The notes beneath the pieces are model-generated. The model was not told the DNA's origin and ran no database searches. It saw nothing but the letters and a program-made list of their open reading frames with translations. From Rhodospirillales bacterium (GTDB lineage Bacteria; Pseudomonadota; Alphaproteobacteria; Rhodospirillales; UBA2165): a stretch of DNA of 49,007 nt. This document shows positions 1 to 9,414 of this stretch, piece after piece; position 1 is the first letter of the stretch; each line of letters opens with the position of its first letter. A program made the position numbers and the translations under genes. Location of the stretch: positions 1-49,007 of the forward strand of contig JAOMCN010000011.1 of NCBI GenBank assembly GCA_028345065.1. Direction: 5' to 3'.

Positions 1-306
1 AACCTGGTCACACTAATTTTCGCTTTCCCAACCCATCAGAAAATAGCAAACCTTGTTATGATTTATTGCTTTAATGTAGCCCTAAGCCAAGTTAAGCGCT
101 AAGTTCTGGCAATTACGTTCTGTGTTATTGCCAAGTGATGAATTGGAGCCCTCAGAACCACTAAAAATTAAATATTTGAATTTCTGGCTAATGCCTATGT
201 TTATCTCCGTGACTAAAATAAGTGTGCTCTCCGGGAGAATACCCATCTAGGCAGGTAAGACACTGGTCTTGCGATTTCAGTTAACCGTAAAAAAATGGGA
301 ATTGAT
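1..306. other. intergenic region upstream of the GlcG-like gene
   Basis: No coding frame I can support. An inverted repeat TGGCAAT (107-113) / ATTGCCA (127-133), separated by 13 bases, is the only structure noticed. It could be an operator or a chance dyad. Promoter elements could not be assigned with confidence. The window starts here, so any upstream gene is unseen. Confidence 0.4.
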
Positions 307-747
307 ATGCCGTTTACAACCACCCAACGCCTAACAAATATTGGGGCAAAAACAATGATGGACGCCGCTATTAAAAAGGCAGAAAAAATTGGAATCTCCG
401 CAACAGTGGCTATCGTTGATGGAGGGGGTCATATGCTTCTCTTGGAGCGCATGGATGGCGGTAGATTTCATACCGTCCATTCTTCTACTACTAAAGCTGT
501 CACGGCCGCTTCTAATCGTCGACCCACTACAACACGTGGCGCCCAAGGCCAAGACCTTGATACCCTGCATGCGATTGGGCTGTCTTTAGCTGCCGGGTCT
601 AACCAGTGGACGGCTATGGAAGGTGGTTTTCCCATTTTTTATGACAAGGAATGTGTAGGAGGTATTGGCGTTAGCGGCGGTGACTGGGAGCAAGATCAAG
701 AAATTGCCCAGGCTGCAGTGGGTGCAGTGGGTGCCACCTACGAATGA
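307..747 (+). CDS. GlcG/HbpS-like heme-binding family protein (DUF336)
   Basis: A protein of 146 residues belonging to the GlcG/HbpS (DUF336) family. Family members are small alpha/beta proteins, some of which bind heme or corrinoid, and they are often encoded beside catabolic operons. Visible family signatures are VAIVDGGGHMLLLERMDGG near residues 33-51 and GGIGVSGGDWEQDQEIAQAAV near the C-terminus, which matches the usual GAIGVSGG-xxxQD-xxxA pattern. The start at 307 is preferred over the in-frame ATG at 295 because GGGA at 297-300 lies six bases upstream of it. It lies 91 bases before the tctC homologue and may be cotranscribed. The exact ligand is unknown; only the family call is firm. 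Confidence 0.8.
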   Translation: MPFTTTQRLTNIGAKTMMDAAIKKAEKIGISATVAIVDGGGHMLLLERMDGGRFHTVHSSTTKAVTAASNRRPTTTRGAQGQDLDTLHAIGLSLAAGSNQWTAMEGGFPIFYDKECVGGIGVSGGDWEQDQEIAQAAVGAVGATYE

Positions 748-838
748 TAAGTTTTAGAATTTTCAACCAATAACTTTTGTTTGGTATATCAGGCGATTTG
801 ACGTTAGTGTCCAAAAGAAAACACATAGGGAGTTAGAT

Positions 839-1804
839 ATGAGAAAATTAAGAACACTGATATTTGGAGCTATGGCAGGGGCTTTAGCTTTTACCCCCCA
901 AGCCAAAGCTGAATGGCCGGAAAAGCCAATTCAATTCATTATTCCTTTTGGCGCTGGCGGTGGAGCTGATATCGAAGGGCGCCTTATCGCCAAGGCGATG
1001 AGTAGCGTACTTGGTCAACCCGTTGTCCCCGTTAATAAACCAGGTGGCGGCGGTGCTATCACCTATACCTATGTCAAAAATTCCAAACCTGACGGTTATA
1101 CACTCGCTTGGAACTCAACATCTATCCTGACAACCACTAATATTGGTAATGTCCCTTTCAACTACACTGCAATGGACCATATCGGTCAGGTGGCGCAGCA
1201 ACCTGTACCGTTTGTGGTTAAAAAAAGTGCACGCTGGAATACTCTTAAGGAATTTATGGACGAGTGCAAAGCAAAGCCAAACACCTTAAAGGTTGCATTT
1301 GCTGGTTTCGGCAGTGCCACACATTTGGCTGGCGTGGCCATGACCAATCTCGCGGGCTGCAAACCCATTATGTTACCGGTAAAAGCCCCGGATCGTCGCA
1401 AGATGATTCTAAGCGGAGAGACCGATGCCGCTGTCGATATCTTCTTTGTTCCCTTGAAGCTAGTTAAAGCTGGCAAAATGAAGTTTTTAGCACTTTCCAG
1501 CGGTAAACGTAATCCCGCAGCGCCAGATGTACCTACGGCACGTGAGCTAGGCATGGACATGGAATTTGATCTGTTTCGGGGAATTTCAGTCGCAAAAGGC
1601 ACTCCTCAGCCAATTAAGGATAAACTCGAAGCAGCAATGATAAAAGCCGCTAGTTCAAAAGCATTCTCTAATCGGATGAAAAAACTTAAATTAACACTAG
1701 CACCTATGGGTCAGAAAGAGTTTGCCGCCAAACTGGCTAAGGCAAACGCTAACATCGTTAGCATTATGAAAAAGGCGGGAATGTATCAATCCAAAGCAAA
1801 ATAA
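839..1804 (+). CDS. tctC: tripartite tricarboxylate transporter substrate-binding protein (TctC/Bug family)
   Basis: A periplasmic solute receptor of 321 residues. A signal peptide covers about residues 1-24: positively charged MRKLR, a hydrophobic stretch and an AKA cleavage motif. The mature part begins WPEKPIQFIIPFGAGGGADIE, the typical Bug-family opening. Such proteins capture carboxylates and deliver them to the TctA/TctB membrane pair, which is encoded directly downstream here. GGGAG at 829-833 precedes the ATG. A strong hairpin lies between this gene and tctB, which would fit the higher level of receptor than membrane components usually needed. The substrate cannot be read from sequence; Bug proteins bind citrate, other dicarboxylates, aromatic acids or amides. 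Confidence 0.93.
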   Translation: MRKLRTLIFGAMAGALAFTPQAKAEWPEKPIQFIIPFGAGGGADIEGRLIAKAMSSVLGQPVVPVNKPGGGGAITYTYVKNSKPDGYTLAWNSTSILTTTNIGNVPFNYTAMDHIGQVAQQPVPFVVKKSARWNTLKEFMDECKAKPNTLKVAFAGFGSATHLAGVAMTNLAGCKPIMLPVKAPDRRKMILSGETDAAVDIFFVPLKLVKAGKMKFLALSSGKRNPAAPDVPTARELGMDMEFDLFRGISVAKGTPQPIKDKLEAAMIKAASSKAFSNRMKKLKLTLAPMGQKEFAAKLAKANANIVSIMKKAGMYQSKAK

Positions 1805-1830
1805 TAACCCGTAAATTAAGTATCGTTCCG

Positions 1831-1861
1831 AATGTCCCACCTTTAATAGAGGTGGGACATT
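1831..1861 (+). terminator. hairpin between tctC and tctB (attenuator/stabiliser)
   Basis: A perfect 12-bp inverted repeat, AATGTCCCACCT (1831-1842) and AGGTGGGACATT (1850-1861), with a 7-base loop. It is followed by TGGTTT rather than a clean T-tract. It sits inside the operon, so it probably acts as a partial terminator or a 3' stabiliser of tctC mRNA. Confidence 0.7.
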
Positions 1862-1887
1862 TGGTTTATCGGAAGACGAGCTGCTAG

Positions 1888-2358
1888 ATGATTAACATGC
1901 GAACACGAAATCTGGTCGCATCAATCTTTCTTTTATTTTTGTGTGGAGGATATGCCTATCTCACAGTTAATCTCCCGACCCGCGCAATTGAGAATTCAAC
2001 ACAACCCTCCTTCTTCCCGTGGGTGATTGTAATTTTTCTAACCGGACTTACGTTTTTGCTTCTCATTCAAATCGCTGTATCTGGTAAACAACCCAATATT
2101 GAACGCAAAAATCAAGTGCCCGTGAAACGCCTTATTTATGGGCTTCTCCTCTCGCTTGCATACATGTTTGCCTTACCAAAGCTAGGGTTTGTCGCCGCAA
2201 ATATTCCTCTATTTGGGGGACTAATGTATTTGTACGGTGAACGTCGCCCTATTTGGATAGGATTGGGCTCAATCATCATTTCCGTTATCGTCTATCTGGT
2301 ATTCAGGAAGATTTTTCAAATCATTCTTCCTGTTGGAATACTAGGGGACGTGTTCTGA
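1888..2358 (+). CDS. tctB: tripartite tricarboxylate transporter small membrane subunit (TctB)
   Basis: A protein of 156 residues with four predicted membrane segments, at about residues 6-25, 38-60, 78-105 and 120-150. This length and pattern are those of TctB, the small membrane subunit of the Na+- or H+-coupled tripartite tricarboxylate transporters. It follows tctC and its stop overlaps the tctA start by one base (TGATG), so translation is probably coupled. TctB proteins are poorly conserved in sequence. The call rests on size, topology and position. Confidence 0.88.
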   Translation: MINMRTRNLVASIFLLFLCGGYAYLTVNLPTRAIENSTQPSFFPWVIVIFLTGLTFLLLIQIAVSGKQPNIERKNQVPVKRLIYGLLLSLAYMFALPKLGFVAANIPLFGGLMYLYGERRPIWIGLGSIIISVIVYLVFRKIFQIILPVGILGDVF

Positions 2359-3866
2359 TGAGTCCGGATGTTCTCGATGGTTTGGCTCAGGCCAGCCAAT
2401 TCAATACCATCATTGCGGTTGCCGTAGGTTGTTTCATTGGCCTCGTGGTGGGCATGATCCCTGGTCTGACGATTTCCACCGGCATCATTATCGTTCTTCC
2501 TCTAACTTTTGTATTATCTCCGGAAATTTCTATTGCACTTCTGCTGGGCCTTTACGTGAGCGGTATGACTGGGGGGAGCTTTTCCGCCATCCTGCTAAAC
2601 ATTCCGGGAACACCCTCTGCCTCTGCCACGGCGATGGATGGGAACCCCATGGCAAGAAATGGAGAAGCAGGTCGAGCGATGGGAATAGCCATTGTTGCAA
2701 GCTTTTTTGGTGGTTTCTTCAGTTTTCTTTGTCTATTTTTTGTTGCGCCACTCTTAGCCGAGGTTGCTCTGCAATTTCAATCACCAGATCTTTTTAGCCT
2801 GGTTTTCTTCGGACTTACCATTATTTGCAGCTTCGCCGCCAGATCCTTAATTAAAGGCTTTTTATCCGCGGCACTGGGTCTCGCAATCGTTACTATTGGT
2901 CAAGATCCAATGATGGGCACGCAACGATTTACCTTTGGAGAGGTCAACCTAATTGGCGGCATTCACTTTCTAACCGCACTGATCGGACTCTTCGCAATAC
3001 CCAGTTTGGTGGACAATTTTACTGATTTGATAAATACAAGTCCGGGACACGGAACCCTGACTAAAATCAAAAGCGTGATACCCAGTTTCTCTGATTTGAA
3101 GTTGATGCGCCTACCCATCTCCATTGGCGCTCCAGTTGGTTCATTCCTTGGTATTCTCCCCGGCGCGGGTGGTCCAATTGCCGCTTTTATCAGTTACGAC
3201 TACTCTAAGCGGCTGAGTGTTGACCCTGAAAGTTTTGGTAAGGGATCACCCCAGGGCATTGCTGCACCTGAGTCTGCCAATAATGCTGTAACTGGTGGTG
3301 CTCTTATTCCAATGATGACTTTGGGTATACCGGGCGATCCAGTAACAGCAATATTAATTGGCGCACTTCTAATCCATGGTCTAGCACCTGGCCCCCTATT
3401 ATTCATCGAGAATGGCGAATTTGCTTACGGGGTTATATTTTCATTTTTCTGGGCTAATATTTTCAATATCATTATTGCGTTAATTTGCCTGCGTTTTCTA
3501 GTGAAAGTTCTGACCATTCCAAAGGCGCTACTAATGCCAAGTATAGCCATCCTTTGTGTTATCGGCAGTTACGCACTTCGAAACAATTTTTTTGACGTAT
3601 ACGTTATGTTTGCTTTCGGGATGTTGGGATTGGCAATGCGTTGGCTAGAAATACCAATTATACCACTACTGCTGGCAATGGTTCTCGGGCGCCAACTTGA
3701 AGAACACTTGAGAATTTCATTAATTGCATCAAAGAACGACGTTAGCATTTTTTTCACATCACCTTTCAGTCTATTCTTCCTATGTTTGGCCACAGGTTCA
3801 ATAGTTTGGTCCCTATTCGCAGAGTATAAGAGGCGAAGAAATTCAACGTATCCAACTTCACCATAG
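2358..3866 (+). CDS. tctA: tripartite tricarboxylate transporter large membrane subunit (TctA)
   Basis: A large membrane permease of 502 residues with about 12 hydrophobic segments. Family motifs are clear: GMIPGLTIS near the N-terminus, ILLNIPGTPSASATAMDG, GILPGAGGPIAAFISYD, and GIPGDPVTAILIGALLIHGL. The frame is open back to 2253, but the ATG at 2358 overlaps the tctB stop and gives the normal N-terminus, so it is preferred. It is the translocation subunit working with TctB and the TctC receptor. No TctD/TctE two-component regulator is visible in the window. Confidence 0.93.
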   Translation: MSPDVLDGLAQASQFNTIIAVAVGCFIGLVVGMIPGLTISTGIIIVLPLTFVLSPEISIALLLGLYVSGMTGGSFSAILLNIPGTPSASATAMDGNPMARNGEAGRAMGIAIVASFFGGFFSFLCLFFVAPLLAEVALQFQSPDLFSLVFFGLTIICSFAARSLIKGFLSAALGLAIVTIGQDPMMGTQRFTFGEVNLIGGIHFLTALIGLFAIPSLVDNFTDLINTSPGHGTLTKIKSVIPSFSDLKLMRLPISIGAPVGSFLGILPGAGGPIAAFISYDYSKRLSVDPESFGKGSPQGIAAPESANNAVTGGALIPMMTLGIPGDPVTAILIGALLIHGLAPGPLLFIENGEFAYGVIFSFFWANIFNIIIALICLRFLVKVLTIPKALLMPSIAILCVIGSYALRNNFFDVYVMFAFGMLGLAMRWLEIPIIPLLLAMVLGRQLEEHLRISLIASKNDVSIFFTSPFSLFFLCLATGSIVWSLFAEYKRRRNSTYPTSP

Positions 3867-3899
3867 CATATTAAATTAAGCACACCTTAGGAGAGTATT

Positions 3900-4910
3900 A
3901 TGAGTTCAGATAGCATTCGTCTCGCGTCACTTGGCCTAGGTTGGTGGTCTGATGTGCTCGCAGATGCGGTGTTACGTGCACCGGGTGTAGAAATTGCTTC
4001 CTGCTTTAGCCGTTCTGAGGACAAGCGCAAAACATTTGCAGAAAAATATAATTGCAATGCAGCTAATAGTTATGAAGAAATTCTAAATGATACCAATATT
4101 GACGGAATAATTAACACTACTCCAAACAACGTTCACTTGGAAACAAGCAGTCAAGCGGCAACCGCGGGGAAACACGTGTTTCTTGATAAACCTATTGCTA
4201 ATAGCGTAGCCGAGGGCATGGAGATTACCAGAATTTGTAAAGAAGCGGGCATAAAGTTATCTATAGGATTTCAGAGGCGGCGAGAGAACCAATTCCGATG
4301 GATCAATAAGAGTATTCATGATGGCAAATTTGGCGTGCTTGTTCAGGCGGAAGCAAATATCAGCCGCGATCGTCTAGGAAAATTTGAAGCTGGGCATTGG
4401 CGCTATAGCTCTGAAGGCATGCCCGGCGGAGTGATGCTCCAAATTGGACCTCATTACGTTGATGTACTCGAAATGTTAATTGGGCCAGTAGTTGACGTAT
4501 CCGGGATGCTATCCCAACTCGTCTTGCCGGGAGACAACCCGGACGTAGCGGGGCTTGTCATGAAACATGAGAACGGCGCCATTTCAACCCTAAATGCTGG
4601 ATATGCCTCGGCTGGCGAGAATTACGTAATGAACATATACGGTAAAAAGGCATCTGCTTTTTTTGACCTAACCAATGGTTTAAACTTTTTCGAACAAGGA
4701 GACACGGCTCCGCACTCTATAACATTCGAACAAAACGATACCCTTGCGGAACAGATGGAAGAATTTGGTAGGTGTATCAGAGATGGTTCGGAACCAGAAG
4801 TTGGTGGAGAGTGGGCCTCTAGATCTCTTGCAGTGATTCGCGCAGGTGTAAAGTCGGCCAGGGAACGCCGGTTTGTAAGTATTGAAGAAATCATGGAGAC
4901 GGGTGAATAA
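3900..4910 (+). CDS. Gfo/Idh/MocA family NAD(P)-dependent oxidoreductase
   Basis: A protein of 336 residues with an N-terminal Rossmann fold (LASLGLGWWSDVLADAV, though the classical GxGxxG is imperfect). The conserved dinucleotide/substrate motif HVFLDKP contains K97-P98. The C-terminal alpha/beta domain carries GGVMLQIGPHYVDVLEML, whose His is the usual catalytic-region residue of the family. Members oxidise sugar, inositol or related hydroxyl groups; some act on bile pigments or aromatic diols. AGGAG at 3890-3894 precedes the ATG. It lies 33 bases after tctA and probably acts on the imported compound or an intermediate. The substrate is not predictable. Confidence 0.85.
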   Translation: MSSDSIRLASLGLGWWSDVLADAVLRAPGVEIASCFSRSEDKRKTFAEKYNCNAANSYEEILNDTNIDGIINTTPNNVHLETSSQAATAGKHVFLDKPIANSVAEGMEITRICKEAGIKLSIGFQRRRENQFRWINKSIHDGKFGVLVQAEANISRDRLGKFEAGHWRYSSEGMPGGVMLQIGPHYVDVLEMLIGPVVDVSGMLSQLVLPGDNPDVAGLVMKHENGAISTLNAGYASAGENYVMNIYGKKASAFFDLTNGLNFFEQGDTAPHSITFEQNDTLAEQMEEFGRCIRDGSEPEVGGEWASRSLAVIRAGVKSARERRFVSIEEIMETGE

Positions 4911-4963
4911 AATCGTTAGTTTATACTCTCTCGTTTCATCATTTCTGCTGATTAGGAATAGTA

Positions 4964-5791
4964 ATGAAAATGGATAAGAATTCTAAAATTTCAGGTAATA
5001 TGTTCACTGAAAAACCTTTGAAAGGCCAGCATGCGGTGATTACAGGTGGAAGTCGTGGCATTGGTGCGGCGATATCCAATTACTTAGCCCATCTCGGCGC
5101 AGATATAAGCTTAACAGGCCGGACTGAAAAAACCCTGGCCGAACAGGCTAATTACATCAGAAATAGTTACCAAGTAAAAGTTCATACAGCATTGGGAAAT
5201 ATGGCCGATGAAGCAGACGTAAACCGGTGTTTGACAAGTGCCACCAAGGAATTAGGCACTGTCCATATTCTCATTAATAATGCCGGTGTGGGCAAAAGCG
5301 CTCCCTTCCATAGAATGGATACTGATTTATGGAATGAAATTATTGGATTGAACCTAACGGGAACCTACCTTTGTACCAAACAAGTATTTTCAGAAATGAG
5401 GGAAATGGGCTACGGCAGAATTGTGAACATTTCATCGACCGTGGGTCTAAGGGGATATCCTTATATAGCGGCATATTGCGCGTCTAAGCACGGGGTGATC
5501 GGGCTTACGCGTACCCTGGCACTTGAATGTGTAAAAAAAGGTATCACGGTCAATGCAATTTGCCCCGGTTATACAGATACCGACCTGGTAAGCGAAGCGG
5601 TTGATGAGATTGTTAAAATGACTGGGAAGCGTCGTAAAGAGATACAATCAGAAATTGATGATATAAGCCCGATGGGACGAATGGTTACTCCTGATGAGGT
5701 AGCTGAAACAGTGGCTTGGATATGTTTGCCTTCATCTGCATCAATCACAGGTCAATCTATCGTCGTATCAGGCGGCGCAGTTATGAACTGA
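4964..5791 (+). CDS. SDR family oxidoreductase (FabG-like)
   Basis: A short-chain dehydrogenase/reductase of 275 residues. It has the classical cofactor motif TGGSRGIG (27-34), NNAG (105-108), catalytic Ser158 in NISSTVG, and Tyr171/Lys175 in YCASK. The sequence closes with the usual SITGQSIVVSGG segment. Such enzymes interconvert hydroxy and keto groups with NAD(P)H, often 3-hydroxyacyl-CoA or related intermediates. Two nearby ATGs (4964 and 4970) are possible; TAGGAATAG upstream favours the first. It is followed after 21 bases by an acyl-CoA dehydrogenase, which suggests a beta-oxidation-like step. Confidence 0.88.
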   Translation: MKMDKNSKISGNMFTEKPLKGQHAVITGGSRGIGAAISNYLAHLGADISLTGRTEKTLAEQANYIRNSYQVKVHTALGNMADEADVNRCLTSATKELGTVHILINNAGVGKSAPFHRMDTDLWNEIIGLNLTGTYLCTKQVFSEMREMGYGRIVNISSTVGLRGYPYIAAYCASKHGVIGLTRTLALECVKKGITVNAICPGYTDTDLVSEAVDEIVKMTGKRRKEIQSEIDDISPMGRMVTPDEVAETVAWICLPSSASITGQSIVVSGGAVMN

Positions 5792-5812
5792 CACAGTAGA
5801 AGGAATAAGTAT

Positions 5813-6994
5813 TTGTCCGACCACACTTATCTTGACTGGCCATTTTTCGATGATAGCCACCGCAAATTCGTAATAGAACTAGGTGAATGGGCTGAAAACG
5901 AAAGAGCCTCTCTTCAACACGAAGAACCCAAGGATAATGCCGAACTAGATGAATTATGTAACAAATTTGTAAAAAAACTTGGGGAAGGCGGTTGGCTCAG
6001 GTACTGCGTTCCTGAACCTTATGGTGGCAAACTAAAAAGTTTTGATGTTCGCACTCTAGCCTTGGCCCGCGAAACTCTAAGCTATTATTCAGGTTTGGCA
6101 GACTTTTCATTTGCTATGCAAGGTTTAGGGTCAGGTGCAATTACGATATTCGGATCCCATGAGCAAAAAGAGAACTATCTAGTTCCGGTAGCCGAGGGCA
6201 CGAAAATTGCAGCGTTTGCAATTTCTGAACCGGAAGGAGGTTCCGATGTGGCAGCGATGGGAACTACCGCAATTTTAGACGGAAACGAGTACTGTCTCAA
6301 TGGCAAGAAAGCTTGGATTTCAAATGCGGGAATTGCCGATTTTTACGTTCTATTTGCCAGAACTGATGATGCGCCTGGCGCAAAGGGATTGTCCGCTTTC
6401 ATCGTGGATTCCGATACACCAGGCATAACTGTAAGCGAGCGGATCAACGTAATAGCACCTCATCCTCTCGGGACCCTTAGCCTGGAGAATTGCCGTATAC
6501 CCACGGCAAATATGCTCGGAAATTCAGGAGATGGTTTTAAGGTAGCGATGGCAACCCTAGACGTTTTTCGGACAACCGTAGGAGCAGCGTCACTGGGTTT
6601 TGCCCGGAGAGCTATGGATGAAGCAGTTGCTCGGTCAAAGCAACGCGAAGCATTCGGCAAACCAATTTCAGAATTCCAGCTCATACAGGAAAAGATCGCA
6701 GACATGGCCGTGAAAATTGATGCTATGGCCCTATTGATTTATCGAAGCGCATGGACAAAAGATGTGAAAGGTACAAGGGTTACGAGAGAGTCTTCCATGG
6801 CCAAGTTATATGGAACCGAGGCAGCACAAGAGGTAATAGATCAAGCGGTGCAAATTTTTGGAGGTATGGGTGTCGTTTCGGGAGTTACCGTCGAGCGACT
6901 TTATCGGGAAATAAGGGCGTTGCGGATTTATGAGGGAACTAGCGAAATTCAAAAATTGGTTATAGCTGGTCAAACTTTAAGCCAAGAACAATAA
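5813..6994 (+). CDS. acyl-CoA dehydrogenase family protein
   Basis: An FAD-dependent acyl-CoA dehydrogenase of 393 residues. It shows AAFAISEPEGGSDVAAM (FAD-binding loop), GKKAWISNAG, and the C-terminal LRIYEGTSEIQKLVI, in which the Glu before GTSE is the usual catalytic base. The start codon is TTG at 5813, supported by AAGGAA at 5800-5805; no better ATG lies nearby. It is the last gene of the + strand run that begins with the Tct transporter. It would introduce an alpha,beta double bond into an acyl-CoA and pass electrons to ETF. The acyl substrate is unknown. Confidence 0.9.
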   Translation: MSDHTYLDWPFFDDSHRKFVIELGEWAENERASLQHEEPKDNAELDELCNKFVKKLGEGGWLRYCVPEPYGGKLKSFDVRTLALARETLSYYSGLADFSFAMQGLGSGAITIFGSHEQKENYLVPVAEGTKIAAFAISEPEGGSDVAAMGTTAILDGNEYCLNGKKAWISNAGIADFYVLFARTDDAPGAKGLSAFIVDSDTPGITVSERINVIAPHPLGTLSLENCRIPTANMLGNSGDGFKVAMATLDVFRTTVGAASLGFARRAMDEAVARSKQREAFGKPISEFQLIQEKIADMAVKIDAMALLIYRSAWTKDVKGTRVTRESSMAKLYGTEAAQEVIDQAVQIFGGMGVVSGVTVERLYREIRALRIYEGTSEIQKLVIAGQTLSQEQ

Positions 6995-7050
6995 TAATTT
7001 TTTCATGTTTAAATAATGAAAATAATACGGTCGAATTGGTTTCTTTCCAG

Positions 7051-9414
7051 TTATTGGCTATGGGATTGAGGCCTGTTCGCCAACAAAATTTCTTGCAGGC
7101 GGATATTATCCTGTTCAGCTAATCTTTCTGCTTGTGCTTTACCCGCCAAATACTGTTCCGGCCAAAATTGTGGGGTATACCCGTAATGTGCAGCAGCTTT
7201 CAAAGTAAAATGTGGATCTGTCAAATGCGGCCTTGCAAGCGCGACTAAATCCGCGCGACCGGCGGCTACAATGGTGTTCACCTGGTCAGCTGATGTAATG
7301 TTACCGACGGCTATCGTTGGGCCCTTAGCCTCCAGTCTCACCTGTTCACTTAGGTGCGTTTGAAACATTCGCCCATAAATGGGTTTAGCCTGCGGAGTAG
7401 TTTGCCCTGCTGATACATCAATAATGTCACACCCATTTTCGTAAAGCTGTTTGGCGACCTCCACAGCATCTTCACCTGTCAGTCCGCCGCTATCAAGCCA
7501 GTCAGTTGCTGAGATCCTGCAGGAAATAGGCTTATTGTTAGGCCAAACACTACGAACCGCCTTTAATATTTCGACAGGAAATTTCAAACGATTGACAAGT
7601 TCTCCACCGTACTCGTCACGCCGAACATTTGATACGGGAGAAATAAACGAAGATAGCAGGTAACCGTGGGCCATATGAATTTCAATCATGTCAAATTCTG
7701 CCTCTTCGGCCATACGAGTCGCTCGAACAAAGCTATCCAACACGTCATCCATATCATCCCGGGTCATTTCTTTGGGAACCTGGTTGAACTCTTTATATGG
7801 TAGGGGGGAAGCAGATATTAGTGGCCAGTTGCCATTTTCCAGCGGTTCATCTTCACCGTGCCAGGGATATTTGGTAGACCCCTTACGCCCGGCATGAGCA
7901 AGCTGCATGCAAATTTTGGCACGACTATTCTGATGAATAAAGCTAGTTACACGCTTCCATGCCTCTACATGTTCAGGTTTGTACATCCCTGCGCAACCGG
8001 GTGTAATTCTGCCGGCAGCTGATACGTTTGTCATTTCCGCGTAAACTAGGCCTGCACCGCCCACCGCAAAACCTCCCAGATGAACGAGGTGCCAGTCAGT
8101 GGGTGTTCCATCATTCGCCGAGTATTGACACATGGGAGAGACCACAACCCGGTTTTGAAAAACCAAGTCCCTCAATCTGTAAGGAGTAAACATAGGAGGA
8201 GGAGCGGGATCGTCTGGAATATCAAATCCCTGCTCCTTTCGAACCAGATTTGCATACCAACTATTCACCTCTCTACCGTACCTCACGTCTCGCAATTTGA
8301 GATTCTCATAGGTGACACTTTTTGAACGACTTAAAAAATTAAATGCGTATTGAGGCGGTGTTAAGTCGTTATACCGACGGGCATTTTCATACCACTGCAA
8401 ACTAACCATTGCGCTTCTTTGTAAGCGGGAAATTTCTATTTCCCTTTTTTCTTGATACTCGGTAAGGGCCGACGAAATCGATCCTTCTTCCTCGATAGAT
8501 TTTAATAAAGAAATTGCTCCTTCCATTGCGATTTTGGTGCCCGACCCAATAGAAAACTGTGCCGTGTGAGCGGCATCGCCAATTAAGACGACATTTTCAT
8601 GGTACCAATTTTGATTGGAAACTACCGGAAAATTGCGCCAAATTGATTTGTTGGAAAGCAGCTTATGGCCCTCCAACTCTTCACGAAACATATCTTCAAA
8701 ATAAGCAATGGTTTCGGCTTCATTTGATTGGTCCAAACCAGCACGCATCCAGGTATCTTCATGAGTTTCTAGAATCCACGTTGAGGCTGCTAATCCTTTG
8801 CCCTGCCCATACTGATATGCATGGTTATAAAACCAACCATGTTCATTAGGTTTAAAAATAAAGGTAAACGCATCAAATTGCTGTGTGGTACCTAGCCAGA
8901 CAAATTTGGTTTTACGCATATCAATTGTGGGTTTGAACATTTCCTTGTAGGCATCCCTAACCATACTATTGGCACCGTCAGAACCAAGAACGAGGTCAAC
9001 ATCACGGTATGGTTCCAAATCATCTATTTCGGTCTCAAACTCCATGTGGACACCAACATCATTGCAACGCTCTTGCAAAATATCCAATAGTTTTTGACGC
9101 GACATTCCGGCAAAGCCGTGTCCACCAGAACGGATGCGTTCTCCCCGATAACGAACCTCAATTTCGTCCCAATAAGCAAATGCATCGCGGATTTTTAGGT
9201 AGGTTTCGGGATCCTGTCCCATGAAGTTACCCAGGGTTTCATCAGAAAATACTACTCCAAAACCGAAGGTGTCATCAGGCTTGTTACGTTCATAAACGGT
9301 AATATCGTGCCTAGAGTCATTAAGCTTCATCAATAATGAAAAATACAGCCCCCCTGGACCTCCCCCAATGACGTTTATTTTTAAAGGTCTATCCATCACC
9401 AAATCTGTAAACAA
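7051..9414 (-). CDS. bifunctional salicylyl-CoA 5-hydroxylase-like monooxygenase / Old Yellow Enzyme-family oxidoreductase
   Basis: A two-domain flavoprotein of up to 787 residues. The N-terminal part, to about residue 400, is an FAD-dependent aromatic hydroxylase: NVIGGGPGGLYFSLLM, the DLVLGSDGANSMVRDAY motif, and LIGDAAHTAQFSIGSGTK. The C-terminal part, from about residue 415, is an OYE/NADH:flavin oxidoreductase: VVVSPMCQYSA, CMQLAHAGRKGS, HMAHGYLLSSFISP, and RRDEYGG. This architecture is known in databases as bifunctional salicylyl-CoA 5-hydroxylase/oxidoreductase and hydroxylates an aromatic CoA thioester. The listed start is TTG at 9414; the ATG at 9396, closer to the FAD motif, is equally possible. 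It is convergent with the acyl-CoA dehydrogenase gene. Confidence 0.85.
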   Translation of the reverse strand: MFTDLVMDRPLKINVIGGGPGGLYFSLLMKLNDSRHDITVYERNKPDDTFGFGVVFSDETLGNFMGQDPETYLKIRDAFAYWDEIEVRYRGERIRSGGHGFAGMSRQKLLDILQERCNDVGVHMEFETEIDDLEPYRDVDLVLGSDGANSMVRDAYKEMFKPTIDMRKTKFVWLGTTQQFDAFTFIFKPNEHGWFYNHAYQYGQGKGLAASTWILETHEDTWMRAGLDQSNEAETIAYFEDMFREELEGHKLLSNKSIWRNFPVVSNQNWYHENVVLIGDAAHTAQFSIGSGTKIAMEGAISLLKSIEEEGSISSALTEYQEKREIEISRLQRSAMVSLQWYENARRYNDLTPPQYAFNFLSRSKSVTYENLKLRDVRYGREVNSWYANLVRKEQGFDIPDDPAPPPMFTPYRLRDLVFQNRVVVSPMCQYSANDGTPTDWHLVHLGGFAVGGAGLVYAEMTNVSAAGRITPGCAGMYKPEHVEAWKRVTSFIHQNSRAKICMQLAHAGRKGSTKYPWHGEDEPLENGNWPLISASPLPYKEFNQVPKEMTRDDMDDVLDSFVRATRMAEEAEFDMIEIHMAHGYLLSSFISPVSNVRRDEYGGELVNRLKFPVEILKAVRSVWPNNKPISCRISATDWLDSGGLTGEDAVEVAKQLYENGCDIIDVSAGQTTPQAKPIYGRMFQTHLSEQVRLEAKGPTIAVGNITSADQVNTIVAAGRADLVALARPHLTDPHFTLKAAAHYGYTPQFWPEQYLAGKAQAERLAEQDNIRLQEILLANRPQSHSQ

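Noticed and set aside
6999-7022. AT-rich dyad TTTTCAT/ATGAAAA between two convergent genes
   Set aside because: Stem of about 7 bp with only A/T-rich pairs; could be a weak bidirectional terminator, but the support is too thin.
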